Assembly: GCA_016217595.1 (NCBI GenBank)
Contig: JACRHS010000018.1
Span: 1-64,000 of the forward strand
Length of the DNA stretch: 64,000 nucleotides
Reading direction: 5' to 3'
DNA from: Opitutia bacterium
GTDB lineage: Bacteria > Verrucomicrobiota > Verrucomicrobiia > Opitutales > Opitutaceae
The position numbers and the translations under genes were made by a program. Each line of letters opens with the position of its first letter. Position 1 is the first letter of the stretch. The notes under the pieces are model-generated. The model saw nothing but the letters and a program-made list of their open reading frames with translations. It was not told the origin of the DNA and did no database searches. Of this stretch, positions 28,268 through 37,598 are shown piece by piece.

Positions 28268-28289
28268 ATTTACACCCGCTTAACAATTT
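28268..28289. promoter_or_regulatory. Candidate OmpR-family operator between divergent kinase genes
   Basis: Plus strand ATTTACACCCGCTTAACAA at 28268-28286, matching the 26680-26700 site in all but two or three positions. It lies about 70 bp from the minus-strand kinase start (28196) and 94 bp from the plus-strand kinase start (28378), so it could control both. Confidence 0.5.
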
Positions 28290-28377
28290 TTCTGAGACGG
28301 GCCGGCTGTGAAGTGAGGTCTCCGGTTGACTCGCTTGGGCGACTGCGGAGACTGCTCGCGGAGCTGTTACTCCCCGC

Positions 28378-31300
28378 ATGTACCGCCCGCGAAAAAGCCG
28401 CTCGTTGCGGACTTGGTTGATGACCAGTGCGCTGTTGCTGGTCGCCTTGGTGTTGGGATCCTTGATCGCTGTGATCCATGGACAGAATCGCGGGGCGGCG
28501 GAAAACATCGGGCGCGTCGAGGTGCAGGAAATCTGTCTCCGCGCCCAGGCACGGGTGGTGCAGTTGCTGCGGGCGGCGGAGATGACGGCCACGTCGGCGG
28601 CCCGGGCGATGGGCGGCGGCGCGCGGCCGCCGAGTCAGTGGGAGGAGCTTTTTTTGCGACTCATCCCGGCTTTTGAGCAACGGCCGGAGTTGACGTACCT
28701 GGGCTTTTCGCTCGCGGCCACCGGCGAGGCGGCGTTTCTGCATCGCAAGCCCGACGGGTTGCTCGAATGGCTGGTGTATCGCGATGTGCCGGAGCGGGGG
28801 CGGGTCTTGCAAACGTACCGCTATCAGGCGGGGCAATTGCTGCTGGTCGCCACGACGCCGTGGGACGGCTACGATCCGCGGCAGCGGCCGTATTACCAGC
28901 AGGCGGCGGTGACACGGCAACCGGGCTGGACCGAGTCTTATCCGTTCACCGATCCCGAGGGGCGGCCAGCGGCGCCCGGTGTGACGTATTTCATCCCGGC
29001 ATTTTCCGCGGATGGCGCTCTGGCCGGCGTGTGGGATGCCGATTTCGACACGCGGGCGCTGTGCGATTTCATGCGTCAGCTGGAGCGGGAAACGGGGGCG
29101 TTTGCGTTTGTGATCGAGGCGCGCACCGGGGATCGGCAACAGCTGGTGGCGCATCCGGACACGCTGCGGGTGAGCGGCATGGAGGTGCCGGCGGCGCCGT
29201 TGGCGACACTCATCCGCGCCGAGGCCGAAAAGATTTATCCGCAGCGCAAGGATTCCTTTCTCGCCCACCACCTGGCGCTCGATCCGCCGCGGCCGCGGTG
29301 GACGGTCGTGGCCATGTTGCCCGAGAGCCGCTCGGCGGCGTTGTACTTGCGGCGGCAGGCGTGGTGGCTGGCGGGAGTGGCGGCAGGCGCGGCGGTGCTG
29401 GCGGCGGTGGGGAGTTTCTTTTTCGCGCGCTGGATGGCCCGGCCGGTCGAGGCGTTGCGCGGGGCGGTGGCGGGGACGACCCCGCAGGTCCCGCCGCAAC
29501 CGTCGCGGTTGTGGCCGGCGGAATTATACGAATTGAACCGCGCTTTCGCCGGGATGGTGCGCACAATCGAAGAACGGCAGCAGGCGCTGGCCGCGGCCAA
29601 TGCCTCGCTGGAAGACGAAGTGCGCCAGCGTGCGACGCATGCGGCGTTGCTCGATGCGGTGCTGGGCAACGTGCCGTTCGAGCTCTGGGTGGTGGACACG
29701 CTGGGGCGCTGCGTGCTGCAAAATGCGGCGTCGCGCAGCGCGCTGGGCGAGTTGCGCGGGCGCACGTTGACCGAAGCGGCGCCGGCGCGCGCGGCGGCGC
29801 TGGGCTGGGCGGAAAATTTTCCACGGGCGGTGGCGGGCGAGGTGGTGTGGCGCGAAGTGGCCGGCGGGAAGGGGGCCGGACCGGCGTATCTGCATGCGGT
29901 GTTCGCGCCCGTGCTGGCGGGCGAGGAGCTCACCGGACACGTGGTGTGCGTGAACATCGATGTGTCGGAGCAACGGCGCGCGGAGGAGGCGTTGCTGGCC
30001 AGCCAGCGCCGGTTGAGCCTGCACCTCGAAAACACGCCGCTGGGTGTGATCAACTGGAGCCCGGAGTTTACGGTGACGGCGTGGAACCGCGCGGCGGAGT
30101 TGATCTTCGGCTGGCCGGCGTCCGAGGCGCTGGGGCGGCAGGGGATGTTCATTGTGCCCGAAGCGGAGCGCACGCAGGTCGAGCGGCATTGGCGCGATTC
30201 GCTCAGTGGCAAGGTCGCCTCGCGCAACTACAGCCAGAACATCACGCGCGACGGCCGGTTGATCGACTGCGAATGGTACAACACGGTGGTGACCGAGCCC
30301 GACGGGCGCGTGGCGGGCGTGTCGTCGCTGGTGCTCGATGTCACCGAGCGCATGAGCGCGGAGAATTTGTTTCGCGAGTCGGAGGAGCGGTTTCAGAAGG
30401 CGTTTCGCCTCGCGCCGGTGCCGCAGGCGGTCGCGCGGCTGCACGACGCGGTGCTGCTCGATGTCAACGACCGCTGGGAGGCAGTATTCGGGATCGCGCG
30501 ACGACAGGCGCTGGGCCGCACGGCGGGCGAACTGGGGCTTTGGGCGCTCGCGGAGGAGCAGGGCGGGCGCATCTTGAGCGACTTGCAGGCGGGCCGCGAA
30601 GTGCGCGATGTCGAGGTGCGGCTGGTGCGCGCCGGCGGCCGGCCGGGGGTGTTTCTCATTTCGATCACGGCGGTGAAGCTCGGGGCCGACCCGGCGATGC
30701 TGGTGACGCAGATGGACATCACGGACCGGCATCGCGCCGAGCAGGAGGTGCGCGCGTTGAACGATTCGCTCGAGCGCCGGGTGGTTGAGCGCACGGAGGA
30801 ACTCGCCCGCGCCAACGCCAAGTTGCAGGAGCTGGACCGGCTCAAGAGCGAGTTTCTCGCCACGATGAGTCACGAGCTGCGCACGCCGCTCAATTCGATC
30901 ATCGGGTTTAGCAGCATCCTGCGCCAGGGCATGGCCGGTCCGCTCAATGCCGAGCAGGCGCACCAGCTTGAACTGGTCCACGGCTCGGCGCGGCATTTGC
31001 TCTCGTTGATCAACGACCTGCTCGACGTTTCGCGCATCGAGGCCGGCCGCATCGAGCTGGTGTGCGCGCCGTGCGAACTGGCGGAGGTGCTGGGCGAGGT
31101 GGAGCGCTCGCTCGGTCCGCTGGTGGTGGCCAAGGGCATCAGTTATCTCACCACGCTGGCGCCCGGGCTGCCGACGGTGTTGAGCGACCGCAAACGGCTT
31201 TACCAAATTTTCCTCAACCTCGCCAACAACGCCGTGAAGTTCACCGAGCGCGGTGGCGTCGAGGTGACGGCCTCCTCCGATGCCGCGGGCGTGATTGTCG

Positions 31301-31581
31301 CGGTGCGCGACACCGGTCTCGGCATCAAACCGGAGAGCCTGCCGCTTCTATTCGAAGCTTTCCGCCAGGTCGACGGCTCCGCCCGGCGGCAGTACGAGGG
31401 CACCGGTCTCGGGCTTTATCTCGTGCGCAAACTGCTCGATCTGCTGGGCGGCACCATCGCGGTGGAGAGCACGTATGGCCGCGGTTCGACCTTCAAGGTT
31501 CGTCTCCCGCGCATGGCGCCCGCGGCAGCGGGCGAGACGGCACCTTCGCATTGGCAACCCCCGACTCCTCGCACCCCATGA
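28378..31581 (+). CDS. Cache-HAMP-PAS sensor histidine kinase
   Basis: 1067 residues. Helix at about 13-35; a large double-Cache periplasmic domain (LTYLGFSLAATGEAAFLHRK, GYDPRQRPYYQQA, AGVWDADFDTRALCDFM); second helix (WWLAGVAAGAAVLAAVGSFF); HAMP-like region; at least three PAS units (LDAVLGNVPFELWVVDTLG; NTPLGVINWSPEFTVTAWN; FRLAPVPQAVARLHDAVLLD); a coiled coil; HisKA with SEFLATMSHELRTPLNSI; HATPase with GTGLGLYLV. The Cache part is the kind that binds small ligands such as carboxylates or amino acids. The last codon overlaps the next gene (ATGA at 31578), so output passes to the two following proteins. Confidence 0.93.
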   Translation: MYRPRKSRSLRTWLMTSALLLVALVLGSLIAVIHGQNRGAAENIGRVEVQEICLRAQARVVQLLRAAEMTATSAARAMGGGARPPSQWEELFLRLIPAFEQRPELTYLGFSLAATGEAAFLHRKPDGLLEWLVYRDVPERGRVLQTYRYQAGQLLLVATTPWDGYDPRQRPYYQQAAVTRQPGWTESYPFTDPEGRPAAPGVTYFIPAFSADGALAGVWDADFDTRALCDFMRQLERETGAFAFVIEARTGDRQQLVAHPDTLRVSGMEVPAAPLATLIRAEAEKIYPQRKDSFLAHHLALDPPRPRWTVVAMLPESRSAALYLRRQAWWLAGVAAGAAVLAAVGSFFFARWMARPVEALRGAVAGTTPQVPPQPSRLWPAELYELNRAFAGMVRTIEERQQALAAANASLEDEVRQRATHAALLDAVLGNVPFELWVVDTLGRCVLQNAASRSALGELRGRTLTEAAPARAAALGWAENFPRAVAGEVVWREVAGGKGAGPAYLHAVFAPVLAGEELTGHVVCVNIDVSEQRRAEEALLASQRRLSLHLENTPLGVINWSPEFTVTAWNRAAELIFGWPASEALGRQGMFIVPEAERTQVERHWRDSLSGKVASRNYSQNITRDGRLIDCEWYNTVVTEPDGRVAGVSSLVLDVTERMSAENLFRESEERFQKAFRLAPVPQAVARLHDAVLLDVNDRWEAVFGIARRQALGRTAGELGLWALAEEQGGRILSDLQAGREVRDVEVRLVRAGGRPGVFLISITAVKLGADPAMLVTQMDITDRHRAEQEVRALNDSLERRVVERTEELARANAKLQELDRLKSEFLATMSHELRTPLNSIIGFSSILRQGMAGPLNAEQAHQLELVHGSARHLLSLINDLLDVSRIEAGRIELVCAPCELAEVLGEVERSLGPLVVAKGISYLTTLAPGLPTVLSDRKRLYQIFLNLANNAVKFTERGGVEVTASSDAAGVIVAVRDTGLGIKPESLPLLFEAFRQVDGSARRQYEGTGLGLYLVRKLLDLLGGTIAVESTYGRGSTFKVRLPRMAPAAAGETAPSHWQPPTPRTP

Positions 31582-31955
31582 ATCCCTGCGTTTTGCTCAT
31601 CGAAGACAATGAGGCCAACCGGTACCTCGCCACGTTCCTGCTGCGGCAGATGGGCTGCACCGTCGAACACGCGGCCAACGGGCGCGATGGCCTCGTGCTG
31701 GCCGAACGGCTCCACCCGGCGTTGATCGTGCTCGATATCCAGATGCCGGAGATGGACGGATATGAAGTTGCCACGCGCCTGCGCGCCGAACCCACGACCG
31801 CGAAAATTCCCATACTCGTCGTCACCTCCTACGCCATGTCGGGCGATCGCGAGCGCGCCATGGCCCTGGGGGTGGACGACTATCTCGAAAAACCCTTTGC
31901 CCCGGACGAATTCACCACCCGTGTCCGACGGCTGCTGACTCCTCCCGCACCATGA
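31578..31955 (+). CDS. Stand-alone response regulator receiver (CheY-like)
   Basis: 125 residues comprising only a receiver domain: acidic pair IEDN near the start, phospho-acceptor Asp in LIVLDIQMPEMDGYE, Thr in LVVTSYAMSGD, and Lys in LEKPFAPDE. It is preceded and followed by 4-bp ATGA overlaps with the two kinase genes. It probably shuttles phosphate between them or to another target. There is no output domain. Confidence 0.94.
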   Translation: MNPCVLLIEDNEANRYLATFLLRQMGCTVEHAANGRDGLVLAERLHPALIVLDIQMPEMDGYEVATRLRAEPTTAKIPILVVTSYAMSGDRERAMALGVDDYLEKPFAPDEFTTRVRRLLTPPAP

Positions 31956-34063
31956 AGATCCTCGTCGTCGAAGATAATCTGCAGAGTCGTTATATGCTGG
32001 AACAGTTTCTGACTGCGCGCGGCCACGCGGTGTGGTCTGCGGCCGAGGGCCGCGCGGCCCTCGCGCTCTGTCGCGAGCGCGGCCAGCCCGACGTGGTGGT
32101 CTCTGACGCGCTGATGCCGACGATGGATGGCTTCGAGCTTTGCTACGCGCTGCGTCAGGACACCAAGTGGTGCAACGTGCCGTTCATCCTCTACACCGCC
32201 ACCTACACGGCGGAGAGCGACGAACGCTTCGCGATGTCGGTCGGCGTGGACCGTTTTGTCGTCAAGCCCATCGAACCGGACGAACTGCTGGGCATCATCG
32301 AAGCGGTGGTGGAGCAAGTGCGGACGGCGCCGCCACGCGCACCGCAGCAGCTCGACCCGCGACCCGCTTTTTTGGAAGAATATGCCCGTGTGGTTTCCGT
32401 GAAGCTGGAAGACAAGCTGGCCGAGCTGGCGCGCGCCAATGCCACGCTCACCACGTCCGCGCAAACGATGCGCGAGCTCAACGAACGGCTGGCTGCCACC
32501 GTGCAGCGGCTCGAAGGCGAAATCGCGGAGCGCCGTCGCGCGGAGCAGTTGTTGCACCTCGCGCATCAGGTCGGCGGGCTCGGCAGCTGGGAGACGGTGC
32601 CGGGAGTGGGCGATGTGGTCTGGTCCGCCTCGGCGCTGAAGCTGTTTGGCCTGACTGAGAGCGCGCCCACGCTTGCCGATGTGCTCGCCGGGGTGGAGGA
32701 GCCGTCCCGCGTGGCGGTGAGCAATTACTTGGGCACGGCTCCGGCCGGCGGCGAGCGTCCGGCTACGTTGGAATTCGGATACGCTGAACCGAAGACCGGG
32801 CGCCGGCGGCGGTTTCAATTGCGCGGACAAGAGGTGGCTGTGGTGCCGCAGGGCCCGCTGGTGCGGCTCGGAACGGTGCAGGACATCACCGAACGGCACG
32901 AGACCGAGACGCGCCGGCAGACGTTGGAACAGCAGCTGTTCCGCGCGCAGAAAATGGAAGCCCTCGGGGCGCTGGCGGGCGGAATCGCGCACGATTTCAA
33001 CAACATCCTGACGACGATTTTCGGCCACGCGGAGATTTTGCGCGAGGAGATGGCAGGCGCCAACGCGGCGCCGGCGTGGCGCGATTCGATCGCGGAAATT
33101 CTCAACGCCGCGGTGCGTTCGCGTGATACGGTGCAGCAGATTCTCACGTTTAGCCGGCGGCAGTCGGTGGAGCGCCGGGCGCAGCCGCTCGCGCGGGTGG
33201 TTGAGGAGGGCTTGCGGCTGGTGCGTGCCACGTTGAACCGCCGCGTGCTGTTGCAGGTGCAGCTGGACTCGGACCGCCATGTGATGGCCAACGAGACGCA
33301 GATCCACCAGGTCTTGCTCAACCTCTGCACCAACGCCGCGCACGCCATGAGCACGACCGGGGGCACGCTCTCGGTCGCGGTCGATTCGGTCGATCTGCCG
33401 GCCTCCGCCGATTCGCGAAGCGGGCCGCATGTGCGACTGCGGGTCATCGATACCGGGACGGGCATGGAGCCACAGGTACTGGAGCGAATCTTCGAGCCCT
33501 TCTTCACCACCAAGCCGGCGGGCGAGGGCACCGGTCTCGGTCTGGCGGTCGTGCACGGCATCGTGCAAGCCCATGACGCAACCATCCAGGCCGAGAGCAA
33601 GGTGGGGCAGGGGACGACTTTCACGGTGCTGTTTCCCGCGGTCGCGGCGACGCCGTTGCCGGCATCGGAAATATTGCCAACGGGTCTGCCGCTAGGCCGC
33701 GGCCGGCATGTGTTGGTGGTGGACGACGAGCCCAGCGTCGCCCGGCTGTGCGTGCGGTTTCTCGAACGGCTCGGCTACCGCACGACGATGTTGACGGAGC
33801 CGGGCGAGGCGCGCGCGGTCTTTTTGCGCGACCCGCGGAGCTTTGACGCGGCGGTGGTCGATTACCTGATGCCGCGTCTCAACGGCGTGGATTTGATCCG
33901 CACCATGCGCAGCGTGCGACCGGGGTTCCCGGCGGTGCTCGTCGCCGGCTTTGGCGGACAACTTGATGCGGCCAAAGCCCGGTCCGAGGGAGTGCGCGAG
34001 TTTGTGGCCAAACCATTCAGCATTGTGGCGTTGGCCGAGGCGCTGGACCGCGTCTTGGATTGA
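31952..34063 (+). CDS. Hybrid histidine kinase REC-PAS-HK-REC
   Basis: 703 residues. An N-terminal receiver (VVEDN; VVVSDALMPTMDGFE; VVKPIEPDE) is followed by a coiled coil, a PAS-like segment, and a kinase core of the HisKA type with LAGGIAHDFNNILTTIFGH and an HATPase (GTGTGMEPQ, GTGLGLAVV). A C-terminal receiver (LVVDDEPS; AAVVDYLMPRLNGVD; FVAKPFSIV) completes it. There is no membrane helix. The HDFNN type of H box is common in bacterial hybrid kinases. It is translationally coupled to the receiver protein, forming with the Cache-PAS kinase a three-gene phosphorelay. No DNA-binding output protein is in the unit. Confidence 0.94.
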   Translation: MKILVVEDNLQSRYMLEQFLTARGHAVWSAAEGRAALALCRERGQPDVVVSDALMPTMDGFELCYALRQDTKWCNVPFILYTATYTAESDERFAMSVGVDRFVVKPIEPDELLGIIEAVVEQVRTAPPRAPQQLDPRPAFLEEYARVVSVKLEDKLAELARANATLTTSAQTMRELNERLAATVQRLEGEIAERRRAEQLLHLAHQVGGLGSWETVPGVGDVVWSASALKLFGLTESAPTLADVLAGVEEPSRVAVSNYLGTAPAGGERPATLEFGYAEPKTGRRRRFQLRGQEVAVVPQGPLVRLGTVQDITERHETETRRQTLEQQLFRAQKMEALGALAGGIAHDFNNILTTIFGHAEILREEMAGANAAPAWRDSIAEILNAAVRSRDTVQQILTFSRRQSVERRAQPLARVVEEGLRLVRATLNRRVLLQVQLDSDRHVMANETQIHQVLLNLCTNAAHAMSTTGGTLSVAVDSVDLPASADSRSGPHVRLRVIDTGTGMEPQVLERIFEPFFTTKPAGEGTGLGLAVVHGIVQAHDATIQAESKVGQGTTFTVLFPAVAATPLPASEILPTGLPLGRGRHVLVVDDEPSVARLCVRFLERLGYRTTMLTEPGEARAVFLRDPRSFDAAVVDYLMPRLNGVDLIRTMRSVRPGFPAVLVAGFGGQLDAAKARSEGVREFVAKPFSIVALAEALDRVLD

Positions 34064-34134
34064 TGCCGGCGCAGGTGAAAAAAGAGGTGTTTTCCCTATG
34101 AAAAACGCTGCGGACGGTGTCGATATTGAGAGGT

Positions 34135-34368
34135 ATGATCTCCCCACTGCACACCTCTGGTTCTGGCAATCTCTACGACGCGCCCGCGACGGGTATGCGG
34201 CGCGGGGCGGCTCAGTTGCAGCAGGCGGCGGACACGTCAGCGCAGGGTGAAGTCGCGCCTTCCACGGTGTCGTTGCAAATCCAGGCGGAGATTTTGGTGC
34301 AGGCGAATGTGGCGGCGGCTCGCGCGGTCGATCAGATCGTGGGATCGCTGTTGCAGCAAAAGGCGTAG
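34135..34368 (+). CDS. Small protein of unknown function, flagellar-rod-like ends
   Basis: 77 residues; ATG 34135 is preceded by GAGAGGT, a good RBS. The sequence begins MISPLHTSGSGNLYDAPATG and ends QANVAAARAVDQIVGSLLQQ. This layout (short N-terminal disorder, Gln/Ala-rich heptad-like helix, terminal amphipathic helix) loosely resembles the ends of flagellar rod proteins of the FlgB/FlgC type and YjfB-like small proteins. No flagellar gene is nearby. The function is not recognised. It follows the kinase unit by 71 bp. Confidence 0.6.
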   Translation: MISPLHTSGSGNLYDAPATGMRRGAAQLQQAADTSAQGEVAPSTVSLQIQAEILVQANVAAARAVDQIVGSLLQQKA

Positions 34369-34507
34369 GCTTAGCTCCCGGGGTTTAAGCGCAGGGGGAA
34401 ACCGCTTGGCCGGTCGCATGACTGGTTCCAGGAAAGCGCCAGTACTCGGGAATTTCGCTCGGCGAGATCTGGGACATTACTGGAGGAAGCCGGTGGTGCT
34501 CCTTAAA

Positions 34508-36004
34508 ATGGATCTCTCGATGACTCCTCTCTCTCGGTGCGATTTCGCCATGCTCACCCGTCTTCTCAGTCATGCGTTTATCTTGGCCGTGCTTTGCGTC
34601 GCGCTGCCGTCGAGAGCGGCAGAAAATGGCGCGCGACCGAATGTCGTTTTCATTCTCGCCGACGATCTCGGCTGGCGCGATCTGCACTGCACCGGCAATC
34701 CCTGGCATGACACACCGCATCTCGACCGGCTGGCATCACAGGGAATTCGTTTTTCGTGCGGCTATGCGGCCGCTCCGATCTGCACCGCTTCACGGGCGGC
34801 ATTGCTGACCGGGCGCACTCCGGCGCGTCTTGGTTTTGAATTTGTGATCAAACCCGCCGGTGCCGACACGCCTTCCGGATTGCCACTCAAGTCTCCGCCT
34901 TATCCGGCGAATCTGCCCTTGGAGGAAGTGACTTTGGGTGAGGCATTGGGCGCGGCGGGTTACGCCACGGGCTTTTTCGGGAAATGGCATCTCGCGCAAC
35001 ATTTCGGAGGCTATCTGCGCTGGTCGCCCACGCATGGCCCGTTGCAGCAAGGCTACGCTGAGGGGTCGGACGATTTTGGGAGTCACCCCTATGGCGATGC
35101 CGCGCGCGCTGAGTCGGATAAAGGCGCGCTTCCGGCAGGCGATTACGGGCGGGACACGCTCACGGAGCGCGCCATCGCCTTTTTGCGCGCGCACCGCGAC
35201 CGGCCGTTTTTTCTCCAGTTTTCCGCGTACTACGTGCACGACCCCGTCCGCACCCGGGCAGCTTGGTTGGTCGAAAAATATGCCGCCCGGCTGCCGGCCG
35301 GGGCCAGTCGGCAACGAGCCGTTTATGCGGCCATGGTCGAAACCCTCGACCATCAAGTCGGTGGCGTGCTGTGCGCGCTCGATGAACTCGGCCTCGCCGA
35401 CAATACCTTGGTGGTCTTCACCTCCGATAATGGCGGGCATCCCGCTGTGTCCGCCCTCGGGCCGCTCCGCGGCTCAAAGTGGAACCTCTATGAGGGAGGT
35501 TTGCGCGTGCCGTGGCTGGTGCGCTGGCCCGGGCGCATCCGGCCAGGAACGACGAGTGCGGTGCCGTTTACCGGCGTCGATTTGCTGCCGACGCTCTGTG
35601 CGGCCACGGGCGCGCCGCTTCCGGCGGGCGTGATGCTGGACGGTCGCAATGTGTTGTCTCTCTGGCTGAGTGCCACGGAGGCAGACCCGGACCGCGCATT
35701 CACATGGCATTTCCCGTATTATCATCCCGAGGGCGCGGCATTTGCCCGGGCGTTGCCAAGAATCGGGGTGGACGATTTTGCGCTGAGCCAGACGCGGCCG
35801 GTTTCCGCCATCCGTGTCGGCGATTGGAAATTGGTTCATCGCTACGAAGACAGTCGCGATGAGCTCTACCGGCTCTCCGCCGATCCGGCGGAGGAGCGAG
35901 ATCTGGCGGCCAGCGAGCCCGAGCGGGCGCGCGAACTGCGGGCTCGTTTGGACGCGGAGTTGCGCGCAACCAGCGCTCGTCTCCCCAGGCCATCAGGCAA
36001 GTAG
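34508..36004 (+). CDS. Secreted sulfatase (formylglycine type)
   Basis: About 498 residues from ATG 34508. Alternatives at 34520 and 34550 exist; 34550 (MLTRLLSHAFILAVLC) gives the cleanest signal peptide. The mature start RPNVVFILADDLGWRDLHC carries the metal-binding Asp pair. The formylglycine site is CTASRAALLTGR, the Cys type with Ala in the third position. Later landmarks are FFGKWHLA, FFLQFSAYYVHDP, TSDNGGHP and GSKWNLYEGGLRVPWLV. It would hydrolyse sulfate esters on a glycan. It needs a formylglycine-generating or anaerobic maturase enzyme, not seen here. The sialoglycan locus follows. Confidence 0.92.
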   Translation: MDLSMTPLSRCDFAMLTRLLSHAFILAVLCVALPSRAAENGARPNVVFILADDLGWRDLHCTGNPWHDTPHLDRLASQGIRFSCGYAAAPICTASRAALLTGRTPARLGFEFVIKPAGADTPSGLPLKSPPYPANLPLEEVTLGEALGAAGYATGFFGKWHLAQHFGGYLRWSPTHGPLQQGYAEGSDDFGSHPYGDAARAESDKGALPAGDYGRDTLTERAIAFLRAHRDRPFFLQFSAYYVHDPVRTRAAWLVEKYAARLPAGASRQRAVYAAMVETLDHQVGGVLCALDELGLADNTLVVFTSDNGGHPAVSALGPLRGSKWNLYEGGLRVPWLVRWPGRIRPGTTSAVPFTGVDLLPTLCAATGAPLPAGVMLDGRNVLSLWLSATEADPDRAFTWHFPYYHPEGAAFARALPRIGVDDFALSQTRPVSAIRVGDWKLVHRYEDSRDELYRLSADPAEERDLAASEPERARELRARLDAELRATSARLPRPSGK

Positions 36005-36259
36005 CTTGGTGTCCAACGCGCCGCGCAGGTGCTGGCGTGTTGGGGCGGCGCAAGGAGTGTTGCGCGGCACTATGGAGGGGTGATTCCTTCCACGATGCGG
36101 AGGGCGCGCATCCGGCTGGAGTCATGAAATCTAGGTGAGAATTTTTACGCGCCGATTTTCTGGCTGCAATAGTTCGCAGGACAGAGGCCTTCTCGAAGCG
36201 GGGGCTTTATATATCGGTACCGGAACCCTGTTGTTGGTGTCCTGACCGGTTACCTCGCC

Positions 36260-37384
36260 ATGTTGAATCTCCCCAAAATTAATCCCCTGGCCAATCAAGC
36301 CGCCGAGCTCCTGCGGGATAGTATCCTGAGCGGTGAGTGGTGCAGTAAGTTGCCCCCGGAGCGAATTCTGTGCAAACAATACAATATCAGTCGCAATACA
36401 TTGCGAAATGCTTTGGAGAAGCTGCAGGAGGAAAAGCTGATATGCACGACACGTGGTTCCGGGACCCGGATACTAGCCTGTAATAATTCCCCTTTAGCTC
36501 CATCACATGATGTTGGTCTGCTCGTGCCCGAGCCTTTGGAGCGATTGCGCCCGACGCATACCTTGTGGGTAAATGAGCTGCGCGGCTTGTTGAGTGAACG
36601 CGGCTACCAGCTACGAACATTTTATGGGCGCGAGTATTTTAGCCCGGCTCCCGGGGCGGCGTTGCAGCGATTAGTGGAGCAAAATTCCATGGGATGCTGG
36701 ATCTTGACGCTATCCAATCCCGCGATGCAGAGATGGTTTGCCGAGAAGCGGGTGCGTTGTGTGGTGGCGGGCTCGGTGCATGAGGGATTGAAACTGCCCT
36801 CGCGCGATATCGATCATCGCGCCATGAGCCGCCACGCAGCCGGTGTGTTCCTCCGGCTCGGTCATCGCCGGCTGGCGTTGCTGGCTGCGCAGTCGTTTCA
36901 TGCGGGAGATATCGAGGGTGAGATTGGTTTTATCGAGGGGGTGAAACCTTCCACGCAGGAGGAGGCCGATGCTTTGTTGAGTTATCACGATGGCACGGTG
37001 GCCGGAATCGCCGAGTCACTCCGTCGCTTGATGGAACAGCGCCTGCCGCCGACCGCGATCCTGGTGGGTAATAGCTATCACTATCTTACGGTCGTTGGTT
37101 GCTTGGGGCAGTTGGGACTACGGGTGCCGCAGGATGTGTCGTTGATCTCGCGCGAGGACGACCTGTTTCTGAGCTACGTGACGCCACGGCCCGCCCGCTA
37201 TCGGGTGAATCTCAGTGTCTTTGCAAAGTCTTTATTATCTCCCATATTGGACCTTTTGGAAAACCGAGCACCGATCCGCCCGGAGCAGCGTTTTATGCCG
37301 GAGTTCATGACGGGGGAAACGCTGGCTCGGCTGTCAGTAAGCGCCGATAGCGCGACCCCATCCGCACTGGCGTTATCGGCCTGA
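36260..37384 (+). CDS. GntR/LacI-type transcriptional regulator (upstream flank of sialidase locus)
   Basis: 374 residues. N-terminal winged helix of the GntR type (ILSGEWCSKLPPERILCKQY, NISRNTLRNALEKLQEEKLI) is joined to a periplasmic-binding-protein-like effector domain of the LacI type (VGLLVPEPLERLRP, VRCVVAGSV, GVFLRLGHRRLALLA, TAILVGNSYHYL, VPQDVSLISREDD). The ligand is likely a sugar. A paralogue with the same layout and very similar opening (LPKINSLANQ) is at 49134-50258, so the pair flanks the sialidase and TonB genes. The visible lower GC and AT-rich upstream region hint that this part differs in composition from its neighbours. Confidence 0.9.
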   Translation: MLNLPKINPLANQAAELLRDSILSGEWCSKLPPERILCKQYNISRNTLRNALEKLQEEKLICTTRGSGTRILACNNSPLAPSHDVGLLVPEPLERLRPTHTLWVNELRGLLSERGYQLRTFYGREYFSPAPGAALQRLVEQNSMGCWILTLSNPAMQRWFAEKRVRCVVAGSVHEGLKLPSRDIDHRAMSRHAAGVFLRLGHRRLALLAAQSFHAGDIEGEIGFIEGVKPSTQEEADALLSYHDGTVAGIAESLRRLMEQRLPPTAILVGNSYHYLTVVGCLGQLGLRVPQDVSLISREDDLFLSYVTPRPARYRVNLSVFAKSLLSPILDLLENRAPIRPEQRFMPEFMTGETLARLSVSADSATPSALALSA

Positions 37385-37501
37385 TGGGGCGGTGCGGACT
37401 TGGGTTTGCCGGATGAAGCAGTGCGCATCGCATAACATAACGCCTGGCAAAATAATACCCGGGGGTTTGCTTTGGTCCATCGCGAGTACCACCGATTGGG
37501 T

Positions 37502-37532
37502 GTTTCGCTAGGCGGGAAAAGTTGCGTTATGC
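37502..37532 (+). promoter_or_regulatory. GTTTCGC-N17-GTTATGC site before sialidase gene
   Basis: GTTTCGC (37502-37508), exactly 17 bp, GTTATGC (37526-37532), starting 97 bp before the sialidase ATG. The same arrangement is at 39184-39214 and, with two changes, at 41838-41868. It may be a promoter core or a two-part operator for the adjacent regulator. Confidence 0.55.
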
Positions 37533-37598
37533 ACAGCGAGCGGTGGAGCGCTTACGCTCTGCTTTAGGTATCCCTTCGTTTCAGATAATTGTATCCCC

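Noticed and set aside
34135-34368. Small protein as a flagellar rod subunit
   Set aside because: The similarity is limited to composition and helix pattern; no flagellar gene is in the window.
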